This document shows, piece after piece, positions 40,100 to 51,800 of a stretch of 64,000 nucleotides of DNA. The position numbers were made by a program, and so were the translations under genes. The DNA comes from Patiria miniata (Eukaryota; Echinodermata; Asteroidea; Valvatida; Asterinidae). The notes under the pieces are model-generated. The model did no database searches. It had not been told where the DNA came from and saw only the letters and a list, made by a program, of their open reading frames with translations. Location of the stretch: contig NW_024037072.1 of assembly GCF_015706575.1 (NCBI RefSeq), positions 19,593,162 to 19,657,161 of the forward strand. Direction: 5' to 3'. Position 1 is the stretch's first letter. Each line of letters starts with the position of its first letter.

Positions 40100-40930
40100 T
40101 ATGATAATACTGTTATGAATTCATTATATGGGGGTAACGATCCCACTGTGATACATGTACTTGGAGGATGTGTAAACCGAGTTGAGAATGACTTTATGAA
40201 CTCTTGCCATGTGTGTCAAAATGTAAGGTTCGCTGGCCACTAGCATGCAGTTGATGACACTTTTTTTGGTTCAGGTTGTATACAGTGTGTAAAAGATATG
40301 TATAGAGAAGCCTACATGGGGTCAACCCCCCCCCCCCTCCCCTGACACCCCTCTCCCCCCTCCCCTGACACCCCTCTCCCCCCCCCCCCTTTTTTTTTAA
40401 AGCATCAAGTCCCTTTTACTTTTTTTTCTCAAGTTGTTTCATTTTTTTCAGTGATCTAAATTTGTTTTCCACACGTTCTTTACTAAAATAATGTGCCTGG
40501 CCGGTTTTATTACGTTTAAAACCAGCTAGGGGCCTGGTCGTGGATAATGGCCCGAGCCAAAACGTCAAAACAAGTCAAAAATTCACAAAATTTCCAACTA
40601 CTTTGTTCAACAATTTTACTTCATGTTTTGTGAAACACCCCTCTCGCCATTTATATATCTGTGGTATGTGCCTTGCGCGTAGTGCTAAATATCTCCTTAT
40701 ATTGAGATTAGCGCACGCGGAGCGTACTGCACAATGTGGTGCAGAAGTCAGCGGTGTTTTACCAGCGGTTTAAAACCACCCATGTGACGGGCTCTTGACC
40801 AATAGGAATGGGTAAACTGTCTCGGGTATTTATGAACGTTAGATAACATTTCCCCAAATATTAAATTGTTTTAAAATATTTTAATAAAAACAAGACTTGG
40901 CAAACGTAGTAAAGCGGGACTCTTAAACCA
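40100..40930. other. Intergenic stretch with C-rich low complexity
   Basis: Positions 40326-40390 are a run of C with two repeats of CCCCTGACACCCCTCT. The remainder is ordinary AT-rich sequence. The part with AGCGCACGCGGAGCG and CTCTTGACCAATAGG resembles a dispersed repeat, but I could not find its ends. No gene is evident. Confidence 0.55.
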
Positions 40931-40934
40931 GACT

Positions 40935-41412
40935 CCTAAGAGTGCGCAAATTCTATTCAATTGATTCATAATGGCTATTAGGAAAGATTCCCATATCTGG
41001 CCATCACTTGTCACCCTGTGCACAAACCCTATGAGACTTCAATATTTTCCCTAAATACTTCAATATTTTCCTTGCTAACTTTTTTTTTTTTAGGACTATT
41101 ATCACTTTCTGATCGCTGATAGGTCACTAAAAAAATTATTGATGGCCAGATATGGGAATCTTTCTGGCTATTCACTGGAAGTCTTCGCATGCATTTGGTC
41201 TACACAGTGGGCTGGATTTAGCCCATCCATTGATGTTACAGGGTAATCCTGTATGATAGCACTGCCCAGCTCTCTCCAACAGTCAACAACCAGTCTATTA
41301 GGGGAGACGGGGAGTCAGTCGGGGGGGGGGGGGGGGGGGGGGGAGTTGAGTCAGGGAGTCAGTCAGTCAGTCAGAGGTGCAGAGGCAACTAGGCTGGCCC
41401 TTTTGGACCAGC
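40935..41412. repeat. Dispersed repeat R1, copy B, split by an insertion
   Basis: Second copy of the repeat at 36730-36940. The left part ends ATAATGGCTATT at 40979 and the right part resumes TGGCTATTCACTGGAAG at 41165. Copy A matches across the junction without the 185-bp insert. A G homopolymer and CAGT repeats (about 41319-41375) have expanded inside its distal part. Confidence 0.7.
40980..41164. mobile_element. Non-autonomous hAT-like MITE with 8-bp target duplication
   Basis: The 185-bp insert has inverted ends GAAAGATTCCCATATCTGG and its complement (about 25 bp with GCCATCA), and is flanked on both sides by TGGCTATT (40972-40979 and 41165-41172). Eight-base target duplications are typical of hAT transposons. 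The related copy at 36760 shows the empty site. There is no transposase frame. Confidence 0.8.
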
Positions 41413-41482
41413 TGAAATAAACGTGGAGAGACGTGGGCTTTCTCGAAAAGGATTAGGAAAAGAACAAACAAAACAGTAGTTT

Positions 41483-41688
41483 GGAAAAAATGTTGCAAAC
41501 TGACGCCGCCTGCGCGATTGTGTACAAAGTCTATGGAGAGTCAAGAACATTTTGAAGTATTTCCTACCAAAATTGGAAATGTTTCTCAGTCCCAGATTCA
41601 TGTCTTATCATCATTTTTGCAATGACTGACCTTCATTGAGATGATATATCACGAAAAAAGTGGTGTCAGGTTGCAAATTTTTTTTCCC
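41483..41688. mobile_element. MITE family 1, copy B
   Basis: Ends GGAAAAAATGTTGCAAACTGACGC and GTGGTGTCAGGTTGCAAATT are near-reverse complements. The interior carries TCTATGGAGAGTCAAGAAC and TTTGCAATGACTGACCTTCA, as in the other three copies. This copy is the longest of the family here, about 206 bp. Confidence 0.75.
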
Positions 41689-41699
41689 AGTGGTTTTAA

Positions 41700-42075
41700 C
41701 AAAAAGTGTGTGGCATAAACACAACATACAAGAAAGCTCATCAAGCATGTACTTCATTGTATAATCAACCTTTATTATAAAATTTATAGATCAATATAAT
41801 AGTTATTCTCAAAAAAATAAGATCCGACGTCCCACATTTGTCTATTTATTAGATCAGTGGTGACAGAGGCATCTGGTATAATTTGCCACTTATAGAAAAA
41901 TAAATTTGCCCAACTGGCCATCTGTGACCAAAGGCTAAGGATGGCTGCCCATATTTTGTTATGCATCACCAGATGTGTCACTGTGCCAGACAAAACTAAT
42001 GTGCCTTCAAAGATCTGCGCAGGTTTGGCTTGAAGCACACATATTGTCTTTGTTGGGCTTTTTTGGAGAACCATC
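41700..42075. other. Intergenic sequence, nothing recognised
   Basis: AT-rich sequence between two repeats. Short frames exist on both strands but show no conserved motifs, splice context or composition shift. Confidence 0.5.
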
Positions 42076-42079
42076 AATT

Positions 42080-42430
42080 GTAGTATTGAGCGCATTTTAT
42101 TTTGTACTTATTCTTGTACTCATGAGAATTAATGTACTTGTACTCAACCTGCAAAAACCCCCCACCAATTTCTGCTCTTTTGAGAGGCTTTTGCATTTGT
42201 GTAATTTTTTTGCCAGGTTAAACCCTTGAGACCATGTATTACCATTGAACTGTGGTCGTACTCATGGAGAGTTCTCTTTACTCACTGCAAGGTCCTCATA
42301 TTTGTACTCGTACTCATGGCAAAGTTATTATCCTTGTCCTCATACTCGTAGCAAGTACTCGTGCTAATGGCAAAGTACTTGTACTCATACTCTTGGCAAG
42401 GTAATTGTACTCATATTATACTTGTACTTT
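42080..42430. repeat. Degenerate GTACTCAT-rich repeat
   Basis: The words TTGTACTCAT, GTACTCGTACTCATGGC and AAGTACTTGTACTCAT recur at irregular distances, a degenerate relative of the GTACTC-rich block at 37.9-38.3 kb. It is non-coding and probably the decayed inside of a repeat family. Confidence 0.55.
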
Positions 42431-42907
42431 CTTTTGGAAGACATATCTGTTACATTGGCCATCATAAAATTTGTCACTTTAAAATTATACAATGACAATA
42501 ACACAAACAAACTTAATGACATGTTACACAAAACAAATTTTGAAGTAGCAAAATGCTCCCAAACAAGGCCCCTATAATGAATATTTCAGGTGATTTGGTT
42601 TTACTAAGTTATATCAGAATCAAGAATGAGAATACTCTTTTTAACCTACATGTATAATCTGCAAAAGAAAACACGTATACTTTGAATGAATCAAGTGAAA
42701 CACGGATGGATAAGTTCATGGACAGTAGATGGCTTCTTGCAACCAAAGTAGAAGGGACACACTGCGTTCGCAAACTGGTTTAGTTAAGTACGGTGCAACC
42801 ACACAGGACTAATTTTATTTGGAGTGTGCCCAAACCGTGAGCATCAGGCACCGGTGTTTATGCATTTGAACTAGGGGTGTGCATTTACGGGTTGTATGAG
42901 AAACCAG

Positions 42908-43082
42908 GGAAAGAATGTAGTATCCTGACGCCACTTCTGTGGTTGTGTACAGAGTCTATGGAGAGTTGAGTGCATTTTCAAAGTATTTTCTAACAAAATT
43001 GGAATTGTTTCTCATTCAATGACTGACCATCATTGAGATAATATATGATGCAAAAGTGGCATCAGGATGCAACATTCTTTCC
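42908..43082. mobile_element. MITE family 1, copy C
   Basis: This copy has the clearest ends: GGAAAGAATGTAGTATCCTG at left and the reverse complement of GGAAAGAATGTTGCATCCTG at right, about 30 bp in all. It is 175 bp long and shorter inside than copy B. It lacks any reading frame. Confidence 0.8.
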
Positions 43083-43089
43083 AAAGCCA

Positions 43090-43540
43090 GGTACCCGACT
43101 GAAAAAAAACACGGGTACCCAGGTAGCCATTAAAGAAACCCAACCCCAAAGTTGCTGTTCAGATTGTTCATAAAGGTCAGGACGATAATACTACCACAAC
43201 TTTGCATCGATACAGCAAGATACAATTGTGTACAGTGAGCTTATAGCATTGAGGTGTAAACTGCAAACTTTTGAGACCATTATAAACATGAAGTATGTTT
43301 TGTTTTCCCATGTGGTCTGGTTTTCATTTTTTTAAATCCCCATTTGAATTACATTCAAAACCTTTCTTTTTCATTGTCTGAGAAGTTACTAAGTAAGTTG
43401 TAAAGTTGGTTACAGGTGTCTGGTTCCCGGCATAATCTGGAACCGGTTCCTGACATCAACGGTCAGGTACCCGGTTCTGATGCACAGCCCTAATTTGAAC
43501 ATCCATCCACTCCACTGGTCTCCCCCAACTCTCCCGTTGT
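43090..43540. other. Intergenic sequence with a small internal echo
   Basis: Contains the words GGTACCCGACTG, GGGTACCCAGGTAG, TCTGGTTCCCGGCA and CAGGTACCCGGTTCTG near its two ends, which hints at another worn inverted-repeat element (about 43090-43490). Its limits are unclear and no gene is seen. Confidence 0.35.
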
Positions 43541-43546
43541 AATCGT

Positions 43547-44085
43547 TGAGGGGGTACCCCAACCTCGTCCCCAGTGCTTACTTTATTTCCAACCTCGTTT
43601 CCAATAGTAAGCCCTGGATAGGAAACCTTCTTCCTGTATCCTGATGCGATACCTAATTGGCGAGAAATGGATTTATATCGTGTATTTGGTGTTGTTATTC
43701 ACAACGTGCAGTACGTGTTTTCGCGATCATTCGTTCACGACTTCTCGAAAATATTCATTTCTTTTCCAATTTGTTAATATTAATATGAAATGTGATGCTG
43801 CATGTTGTCTTGTTAAGATTGTAACAGTTTAATTAAAATAAAAACGTGTTATTGTAACTCACGCCATGCTCGCGCTGCGACGAATCAATTCTGTTTTTAC
43901 CCCAGACACCGCATACAAAAACAAACGCAAATGTAACGCACAGGCAGGCACCAGACTATTCCTCATTTGCATACGTATTCAAAAATCTTGCACATGCAAA
44001 TGATCCAATACCAGGGTGAGAGAGCAGGTAGTGGTGGGCGCGTACTGCTCGACACCCTGGGGATGAGGTTGGGGGTACCCGTACA
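43547..44085. mobile_element. TIR element Z, long copy
   Basis: Left end GGGGTACCCCAACCTCGTCC and right end GGATGAGGTTGGGGGTACCC are reverse complements with few differences. The long copy is about 540 bp. A 62-codon hydrophobic frame inside it (43644-43832) has no recognisable motif. A miniature derivative consisting only of the two termini is at 60392-60482. Confidence 0.7.
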
Positions 44086-44089
44086 TGGA

Positions 44090-44890
44090 GTCCATTGTCG
44101 ACAATCAAAAACATGAATTTCTCAATGGAACTTTTTGTAGACAAAGATTTAAAATGAACAAAAAATGGGAAACTAAAATTTGAACATAAAAGGTAGCACA
44201 CAGGAAGACATCATTTCCTGCTATTCTTGAATGTCACAGATAATGCCATACAAAAATTTATAGTGCTCCACATATTTCAAATAATTTAGTATACAATTAT
44301 TCAAACTTCAATTGATCAAATATTCAAATATTTGCAACTCGGCAATCAAACTTAATGTGCCATGCACCAGCCTAAATTGAATGCGCCAGTTGGAAGTTAA
44401 ACGAGCTGCCAATCCGAACTTGCCAGTGGGCCAGTCAAAATTAACAACGAGCTTATGTCGCCATATTGGTCCAGAGGTAGCTGACTCAATGATATTTTAA
44501 AAGATTTAAAAAGATTTTAAAGACTCCATTGGAGATTATTGCTCATACAATCCCAAGTCATGCATGTAAAAGTGATGGTCGACCAAAATGAAGGATTTGA
44601 CTAACAATAAAACCACGCAACTTTTACGATTAAAATACCACAGATTGGCTTTCTTCAAATATTCCGATCAGAAAAAAATGCTGTTGGGATATTCAGTGGA
44701 TGATTGAATATTCGGTATATTCGACACAGCAGTATTGTGACTGATTTGTCAATAACTTTTTTCCAGGCACAAATCTGCACAGCATTATCCTTTTGGCTCA
44801 ATAACACATGAGCCAAGATTACATGATTTTGTCAATGCTTACAAATCTTTGGCACTAAAGATGAGACACTCTTTCGACATTAAGCCCCAG
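44090..44890. other. Intergenic sequence, nothing recognised
   Basis: About 0.8 kb of AT-rich non-coding sequence between two TIR elements. No tandem or inverted structure large enough to call. Confidence 0.5.
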
Positions 44891-44898
44891 TCACACAT

Positions 44899-45542
44899 TC
44901 ACGGTTGGAGCTATGAATATCCACGGTTTACCAAGAATCAATCGGTCACGATGAACCATCGAGATTCGTGGACTGAGAAATCAACTTTTTAAGAATGCAC
45001 TACAGTTTCAGCACGGATAGCCACGACTGTCCTAAGGTTTCTCTACGTATACACCACGGTTTGTCACGAATATAGACGGATTGTTGAAGAATATCGATGG
45101 TATTACTAAGAATAGAATAGTGACGTTAACACCACCGTTATCTGCAATTGGGCCAAGGTTGACCCAATTGACCAAGGTTCTCCTACGGCATATTCATAGT
45201 ACAACCTTAGCAGAACCCTAGCACATCCGGGGCATATCCGTAGGACATTCGCAGCGAATTCGTAGAGATTTCTACCAAAAATGAGCTACGAATCTCCAAG
45301 AATATGCACAAATAACACAATGAATAAATACGGTTGTCCTATGGATGTCTTATGGTTGCAGTACGGATTAATTTTAATGACGGTTCACCACGGAAGTACT
45401 GAACAGTTTAAAACTTCCAAAGCCCCTCCACGAATACCCAAGAAAGATGACGGATAACCACGGATGTACTAAGGATGAATACGGTACTCCCACGGTTTAT
45501 CACGAATTTCAAACCGTGGAGATCCGTAGCTCCAAACCGTGA
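44899..45542. mobile_element. 644-bp TIR element with subterminal CACGG repeats
   Basis: The ends read TCACGGTTGGAGCTATGAAT and, on the other strand, TCACGGTTTGGAGCTACGGA; the match continues to CCACGGTTT. The interior carries many scattered variants of the end motif, such as CCACGGTTTGTCACGAA, TTCACCACGGAAG and AACCACGGATG, like subterminal transposase-binding repeats of DNA transposons. There is no transposase frame. The right end is 19 bases from the ALDH16A1 stop codon, so this element supplies most of that gene's proximal 3' flank. Confidence 0.75.
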
Positions 45543-45561
45543 AAAAAACGCCAAACTGCCT

Positions 45562-45861
45562 TTAGTTGGCAAAAATATCCCCCATCGGTATCCAGATGTT
45601 CTTGACCTGCGTGGCCTGGTACAGGAATTCCTCCCCTTGCCCCTGAGCCTTGTCCGACCAGTCTCGGTCCTTCCCGTAATTCACCCAGGTGCGCTTCAGG
45701 TTAGTTGCCGAGGACCACTCCACGAACTTTGACCCCTCGGCTGAGCCAAAGTACCACATGGACTGCACGTCCTGGTGCTCGGCTAGGGTTTTGGTGAGGT
45801 GGTCACGGTTACCGGTGATGATGTTGACGACTCCGCCGGGAAGGTCCGATGTGTCAAACAC
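45562..45861 (-). CDS. ALDH16A1: ALDH16A1 exon 13 (C-terminus and stop)
   Basis: Codes residues 731-829 and the TAA at 45562-45564. It starts in phase 0 after an AG acceptor at 45862-45863. It contains [18 protein letters not shown] and [16 protein letters not shown], the most conserved C-terminal block of ALDH16A1, and ends [11 protein letters not shown]. Confidence 0.93.
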   Translation of the reverse strand: MFDTSDLPGGVVNIITGNRDHLTKTLAEHQDVQSMWYFGSAEGSKFVEWSSATNLKRTWVNYGKDRDWSDKAQGQGEEFLYQATQVKNIWIPMGDIFAN

Positions 45862-48800
45862 CTAAATTTAAAAAAAGATACAAGTATTAAAACACATTAC
45901 CAAACTAGAAACTTGTCTCACCAAAAACAAAAAGAAATTAATTTTGAACTTTCTGAAGTTCTGAAGTTGTCATTTGCTTCCATTGAAAAGCTACAAAATG
46001 GCATCTACAGTATTTGGGGGTTCACTTTTGTTCCCTGTCCTTGTGAATCCGACAAATGATTTTATGATTCTGATGCACTCCTTCGTGCAATTGTCCTCCA
46101 AAAGTAATTATGAATAGCAAACTACCTACCCAACAAATAAGTGTAAGAAGTCATTCTTAATAATACTTGAATGGCAAATTACAAAGTACCAAGGTAACAG
46201 GGACGGGACGAATGTCACGCTTTGGACCCACATTTATAGAATGACCCATCTTCATTTTGCCAGGAGCTCAAATGTCTATGTGATGTTCCTTCAAGTTAAA
46301 AAAGGGAGCATAAAATATATGTTGAGACTTGAAGTTTGACAACCTCAGGAAAGACTTCAATATGTCAAAAGAAACATGAATGGGGCATGTAAGGACTAGT
46401 GGGAATCAGCTGGATAACAAGAAGGATTAGACAATAAACTTGGAATAGAACAGAATATAGAAGGACAAAACTGAACTTTGATTGAAAAGGGATTCCAGGA
46501 TCAGCAATACAGCCTGAATTACATGGAGATAAGAGGGTATCAGCAAAAGACCAAGACAGAATTAAAACAAGATTAGAAAACAATCATTTTGGGTTGCGCT
46601 GAACTGACCAACAAATACATGTATTCCAAAAGTGTGCGGTCTCGAGGTTACTCTCGATTTACCGCTTGTGTTACAAATTCGAGAAAAAAAACCTGCTAAC
46701 TGATTAAATCACCCCACATCATTTTTTTTATTATTGTATCTCCATTTCAAGCACCACCCAGAAGTGTCTTTATTTTTGACAGAACAGCTCACAAATTCCA
46801 AAGAATGAAGGACGACTCACGGACAAGTCCAAGAATTAGACTGACCTGGTAGAAGTCCAGAGCCGCTATCGGGTACTTCTCGCTAGGAACAATGACTATG
46901 GCGTTGCCTCGGATCACAGCGGGAGCAAAGAGAGACACGAAGGCCAGCAGGGGCGATACATCAGGGCATGCGATTCCTATGACTCCCATCGGCTCATTGA
47001 TCCTGACTGTGGCCCCATACAACAAGGTTTCCTGCATCAAAACAAGGCTTGGTGATCAGTAACAGGGTTTGCCTCTTCACTAGAACCAACCAAAAATCCT
47101 TTGGCTACTTTTATTTCCATGTCTAGAGAATTTTTTTATTGGGGTTTGCCAACCTAGGCTTTATCCCCGATCTTTGCTTTATCTATGGCTTATTTTCCTG
47201 ATTCAGAAAAAAGAAAACAAATTGGGGGACATAAGTTCAACAGATGTACATGTATGTTCTCAAAGACAAAATGCCCTTGAGAAAGGTCCTGCCAGGACTG
47301 AAACGTAACACCTGCTAATTTTTATTTTTTTTTTTCAGATTTCCCTAGATATGCACTTAGTTTACAAAGGATAGTTTTATTTTATATAAGTGACAGACAG
47401 ATCCTGTAATAATGCTCAGCGCGACTTAATACCCTTTTTTGTGGAGCCGATCACAAATGGTTTTAACACTGCAACAACATCATGACAGTCATCTCAAATT
47501 TCTACATGAGATTCATGGCGAGGCTCCAAGATTGCCATCCAGGTATTGCTTTCCACAGTGTGCCAATCTACACCATGACCTCAGGGAACCAGACCAAGAT
47601 GGCCGCCCCCTGGCATTGCTCACCTGCACAGTGCCGCCGTACTTGTCTGCGTAGGCTCCCCAGTAGAACAGCCTCCTGACAGATAGGTCCACTTCTCTCC
47701 GGGCTTCCTCCATGGTTTGACCCGTCATGTGACTGAGGTCACCGGCCACCTCGTCCCGACGCAGCTCTAGATTCTCGGCCATGTAGTAGACGATCTGGGC
47801 TCGATTGTGGGCAGCTCTCTTTCCCCACCTGCAAAGGTTTAAAAAATAAATAAATAAACCTCACTTTTTTTCTTGTCCTGTTAACCGACTGCTGCTGTAT
47901 CAGATTCAAACTAGCTAGCAGGCCTCGGCTCAGTGATGGAGTGGTAAGACATCTAGGGTGCATCAGTCAACAGTCTTGCGAACGTGTTTGCTTTAATTAG
48001 CTATGCCTTATGAACATACCAACCCAAAATGGAACGATAACGTCATCTAAAAACTGTTGTCAAAAATGGCAGCGCCTTGTATGCCAATCCAACAAGTGTC
48101 ACTGTTTAGACTGCTTCAATGTGATTTTTTTTTTTTTTTTTAATTTAACAGGTTTGAACATCTACACTAGGCACCATGGTTAATAAAAAAGCATTTTGAA
48201 ATTATACATTTTTTAGAATTTTGGGGGAAATTTCAGAAATTTACGTGGACATTTTTTTTGGGGGGGGGGGGCTGGAGACGGGTTGAGCCTTAAATATATT
48301 TTACATTGGTCAAGTTAGCAAGTATTAAGTAGAATAACATTATCAAAGTGTAGTGCCTAACTGTTCTAAACAATTTGCAGATTTTCAAATTAAGTACATG
48401 TATTCCTCTTTGTAATACTAAGTTGAATTATAAAAGCTCCATCGACAGGCTCGACTACAAACAGTAGATGGTGCTTTGCATGTCCTCAAATTCTTCGCTA
48501 TTAGAGCATTTTGTGGGCCATGAACTTGAGGGTTTGTAAAGAAAAAGCATGAAGAAGGGTGGAAGCCGTGCACAAGAATATGAGCTTGTATTTCTGTGAA
48601 ATAGTCGGATGAAATTAGGCCCTCAAATTGCTCTATTTTGCAATGGAGCATAGGCATTCTTTTAGGGGTGATCATCTTTGGATGGAATTTTCTCCCTAAA
48701 GTCATCGCTTATGCCCAAAAAAATTGAACAGAAAATGAAAGATGATGACATAAGCTTTAATTTAATATGTGTCTCAAACACCTTGGAGGGTTGTGAGTAT

Positions 48801-51800
48801 TTTAAATAATTTTTGGAAATGGGTGTAATTACCACTGAGGTCTATGGCAGTTTATGTCTGCCACCGTAGGCAATGCGTTCGAATTACCTCCAAGTTGTAT
48901 CCCACAACTCTCCTTCGTAACCATTGAGAAGCTGCTTGCGCACGGAGTACATAAACGTTATCAAACCCCTCATATTTACTTGACATAAGTATTGTTGATG
49001 TACCCTAACGTGGCGTGGCCCCTAACGTGGCGCACTGTGATTTTTCGCCTATAGCGCCTAGCTAGAGCAAAAATTTTAACTGATTTCTGTGAAATTTCAT
49101 CAAGTTCTAAAAACTCCCATTCATAAATCACGAGTTTATCCACCCGTTACAAAGTTAGAAGAAAAATATATTTGGCGTGATTTTCCGATTTTATTTCGAA
49201 GTGCACAGTGAACCCTTTGAAAGTGTCCCCCAAAAATAAGAAAACAATTTTCTGACAAACTTCTAGTTGGGTTTGTAACTAGAGATAATAATGGTTTATT
49301 AGAATTTATCCACTTCACAGATTTTCTTAAATGTTAATTTGGAATTTTCCGAGATTTATGCAAGTGCACCAAGTGAACACTCAGCCGATTTTGTGCCAAC
49401 CGTTTTTGAATTTCGGATTAAATTTCATGACACCAAAATTGTTCACAGAGGTAAACTAGCAAGCATTTCACTGAATGAATTTGAAGTTTGTCAAAAAAGA
49501 AGTTTGGCAACATTACATGAGGAAAGTTGGGATAAACGTCAAAGTGCGCCATGTTAGGGAACACCACTATATAAGAAAACACACGGACACACAAAAAGGA
49601 GTCAACTGTTTTCTTGATGAGTCCTTACCCAGGGGCTGCCTTGTGTGCGGCATCCACCGCGTTCCTGATGTCCTTACGATTCCCATCCCCCACTTGGGCG
49701 ATGACATCACCGGCAGGGTTCAGGATTGGACGCGAGTATTGGCCGTCGGGACGCTTCTGGGCTCCACCGTAGTACATCTTGTAAGTACGGTCCACTCTGA
49801 TAAAAAAAAAAAGATTAACAACTAAGTGGGGATTTTTCCACATTTTTCCAAGTGCGACTCGTTAGGGAACACTCAGATGATTTGTACCCAATTTCCGGAC
49901 GCCACCGTTTTGAATTTTAGCCTAAATTTTATGACACTGAAATTGTTCACAAATGTTCGACAGCATGGATTTTATTCATAAGTTCAGTCTGTGACATCGT
50001 GTAGCTGCAATCGGCTGAATGAGAACGTGTCCCCAACGCTGATTTTGGGCGCAATTCAAAACATGACTCGGCAACTTTAGAATTCAAATCTAGATCCTAG
50101 AATATTGTTTTCTCGGAATATACAGCATTCACTGAGCTAAAGCTTCATCAGGTTAGTTGTTAAGCACCCGTCGTTAGATTTTGAGCACTTTTTTTGCTTG
50201 AAATGAAAAGAATGCACAAATAACAAATGATCTATCCTACCTTTAAATCAGTTGTTTAGTTTCCGGGTAATTTCCAATGTCCCTACATGCCTTTAACCCT
50301 AACTCCCCAGCCTAATTTACTAGGAACCATACCCATCCTGGCAAATTCCAACACCCACATGGCATATCGTACACACCCTAGTGGACTTAGTTTCTGGAGG
50401 TATGCCAAACCCAATGTAAAAGACCATCAGTTTAGGGGTACTGTACCTATCCCAACAGATTTAAACAACACCTGCTGTTGGACTTTGATGGGTTGAGTTC
50501 GGTTAGGGTTAAAAAAAATCCCAGACAAGCTTAACAAAAGCAACTGGGCAGGAATAAATAAAAACCAATACCTGGGAATGGTCTGGCCATCTACAACAAT
50601 GCCATTCTTGCTGGGGTTCGCATCGCTCACAATCGCGGGCACGTGACCCCCAAACGTCTTGTAGTTGACCTCAACTGGACCTGGGCGTACCTTGTCCGCC
50701 CAAGTTGGAGTCACATACTCATACAGGCCCTGTGAAGTAATTACAGTTTAGAATGTACGACTGAAATGTACAACTTTAGCAAGGCAGCATAGCAAGCAGA
50801 ATTTATTATTCAGAGTGCTGAAGGCACAAGTTCACACGCGGCCCTCTCTCAAGAACATGGAGAGTAAGTATTAGAGACGTCTAATTCGCATTCATATCTT
50901 TATACAAATTGTAAGTTACATTGGATAATTGTTGCAACAACTGAGATTACCATTATAATGCGGTGCTAAAAATGTTCATGTTTGTTTTTCAAATTTTTAG
51001 CACTTAGGAATTGTGAATTCATTCATAGTTTGAGCTCATATGCGAAAAGGTGATTCCAATCCCCTGATCCTCCTAAGGTCTGAGATATGTCCAGATTTCC
51101 CCCTGATTCTGGATTTATACATCAAAAGCCCTCATTAGAATTTTAATTGAAGTATTTTTGGGTTAAAATATTTTAATAAAAGAGTAGCGATGGGCTATTT
51201 TTAAGGCCTTTTTAGGCAAATAAATCCATGTACAATATACTTGCTCCTCTGGGGCTTTGACAGCCCCCAAACCCCCTGACGGATTTTCAAGCGTTTTTTC
51301 TTCTTCTTTTTCCATGCCGAAGTTCGTTTCACTGAATGAACGATCCTAATACAAGTGTTATATTCGAGTCCATCACAAGTCCTTTCATAAGTTCCCAGAC
51401 TAACAGGGGTTAGTCTAGGTCCCAGACCAAAAAGATTTTGACTATTCTGACAAATCTTAGGTCACATTCCATGGAGCCTACCTGGGCCCAATTTCATAGC
51501 GCTGCTTAACAGCCGACTTTGTGCTTAATGAGCCTCCATCTATTTCATAGGGACCATTAAGCAGTAAGCACAGCAAAAGCACGCTTAACCCCAGAAGAAA
51601 ACTTTGCTTAAATCAGTGACGTAACAATAGAAATCTCCATATGCGCGCAACCGTTAGCATGAAATAGTGCTTAAGCAGCAGCTTGATTTTCTGCTATAGT
51701 AAGCACAACTTTTCTGCTTACTGTTAAGCAGCGCTATGAAATTGGGCCCTGTCCTAAGACTTGTCGGAATAGTCAAAATCGTTTTGGTCTGGGACCTAGA

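Noticed and set aside
43644-43832. Small hydrophobic protein gene
   Set aside because: It lies inside a TIR element, has no homology I recognise and no splice or promoter context.
45562-50729. The second ALDH-like part (exons 9-13) as a separate gene
   Set aside because: The splice phases join exon 8 to exon 9 without a stop or start, and the domain order equals that of known ALDH16A1 proteins.
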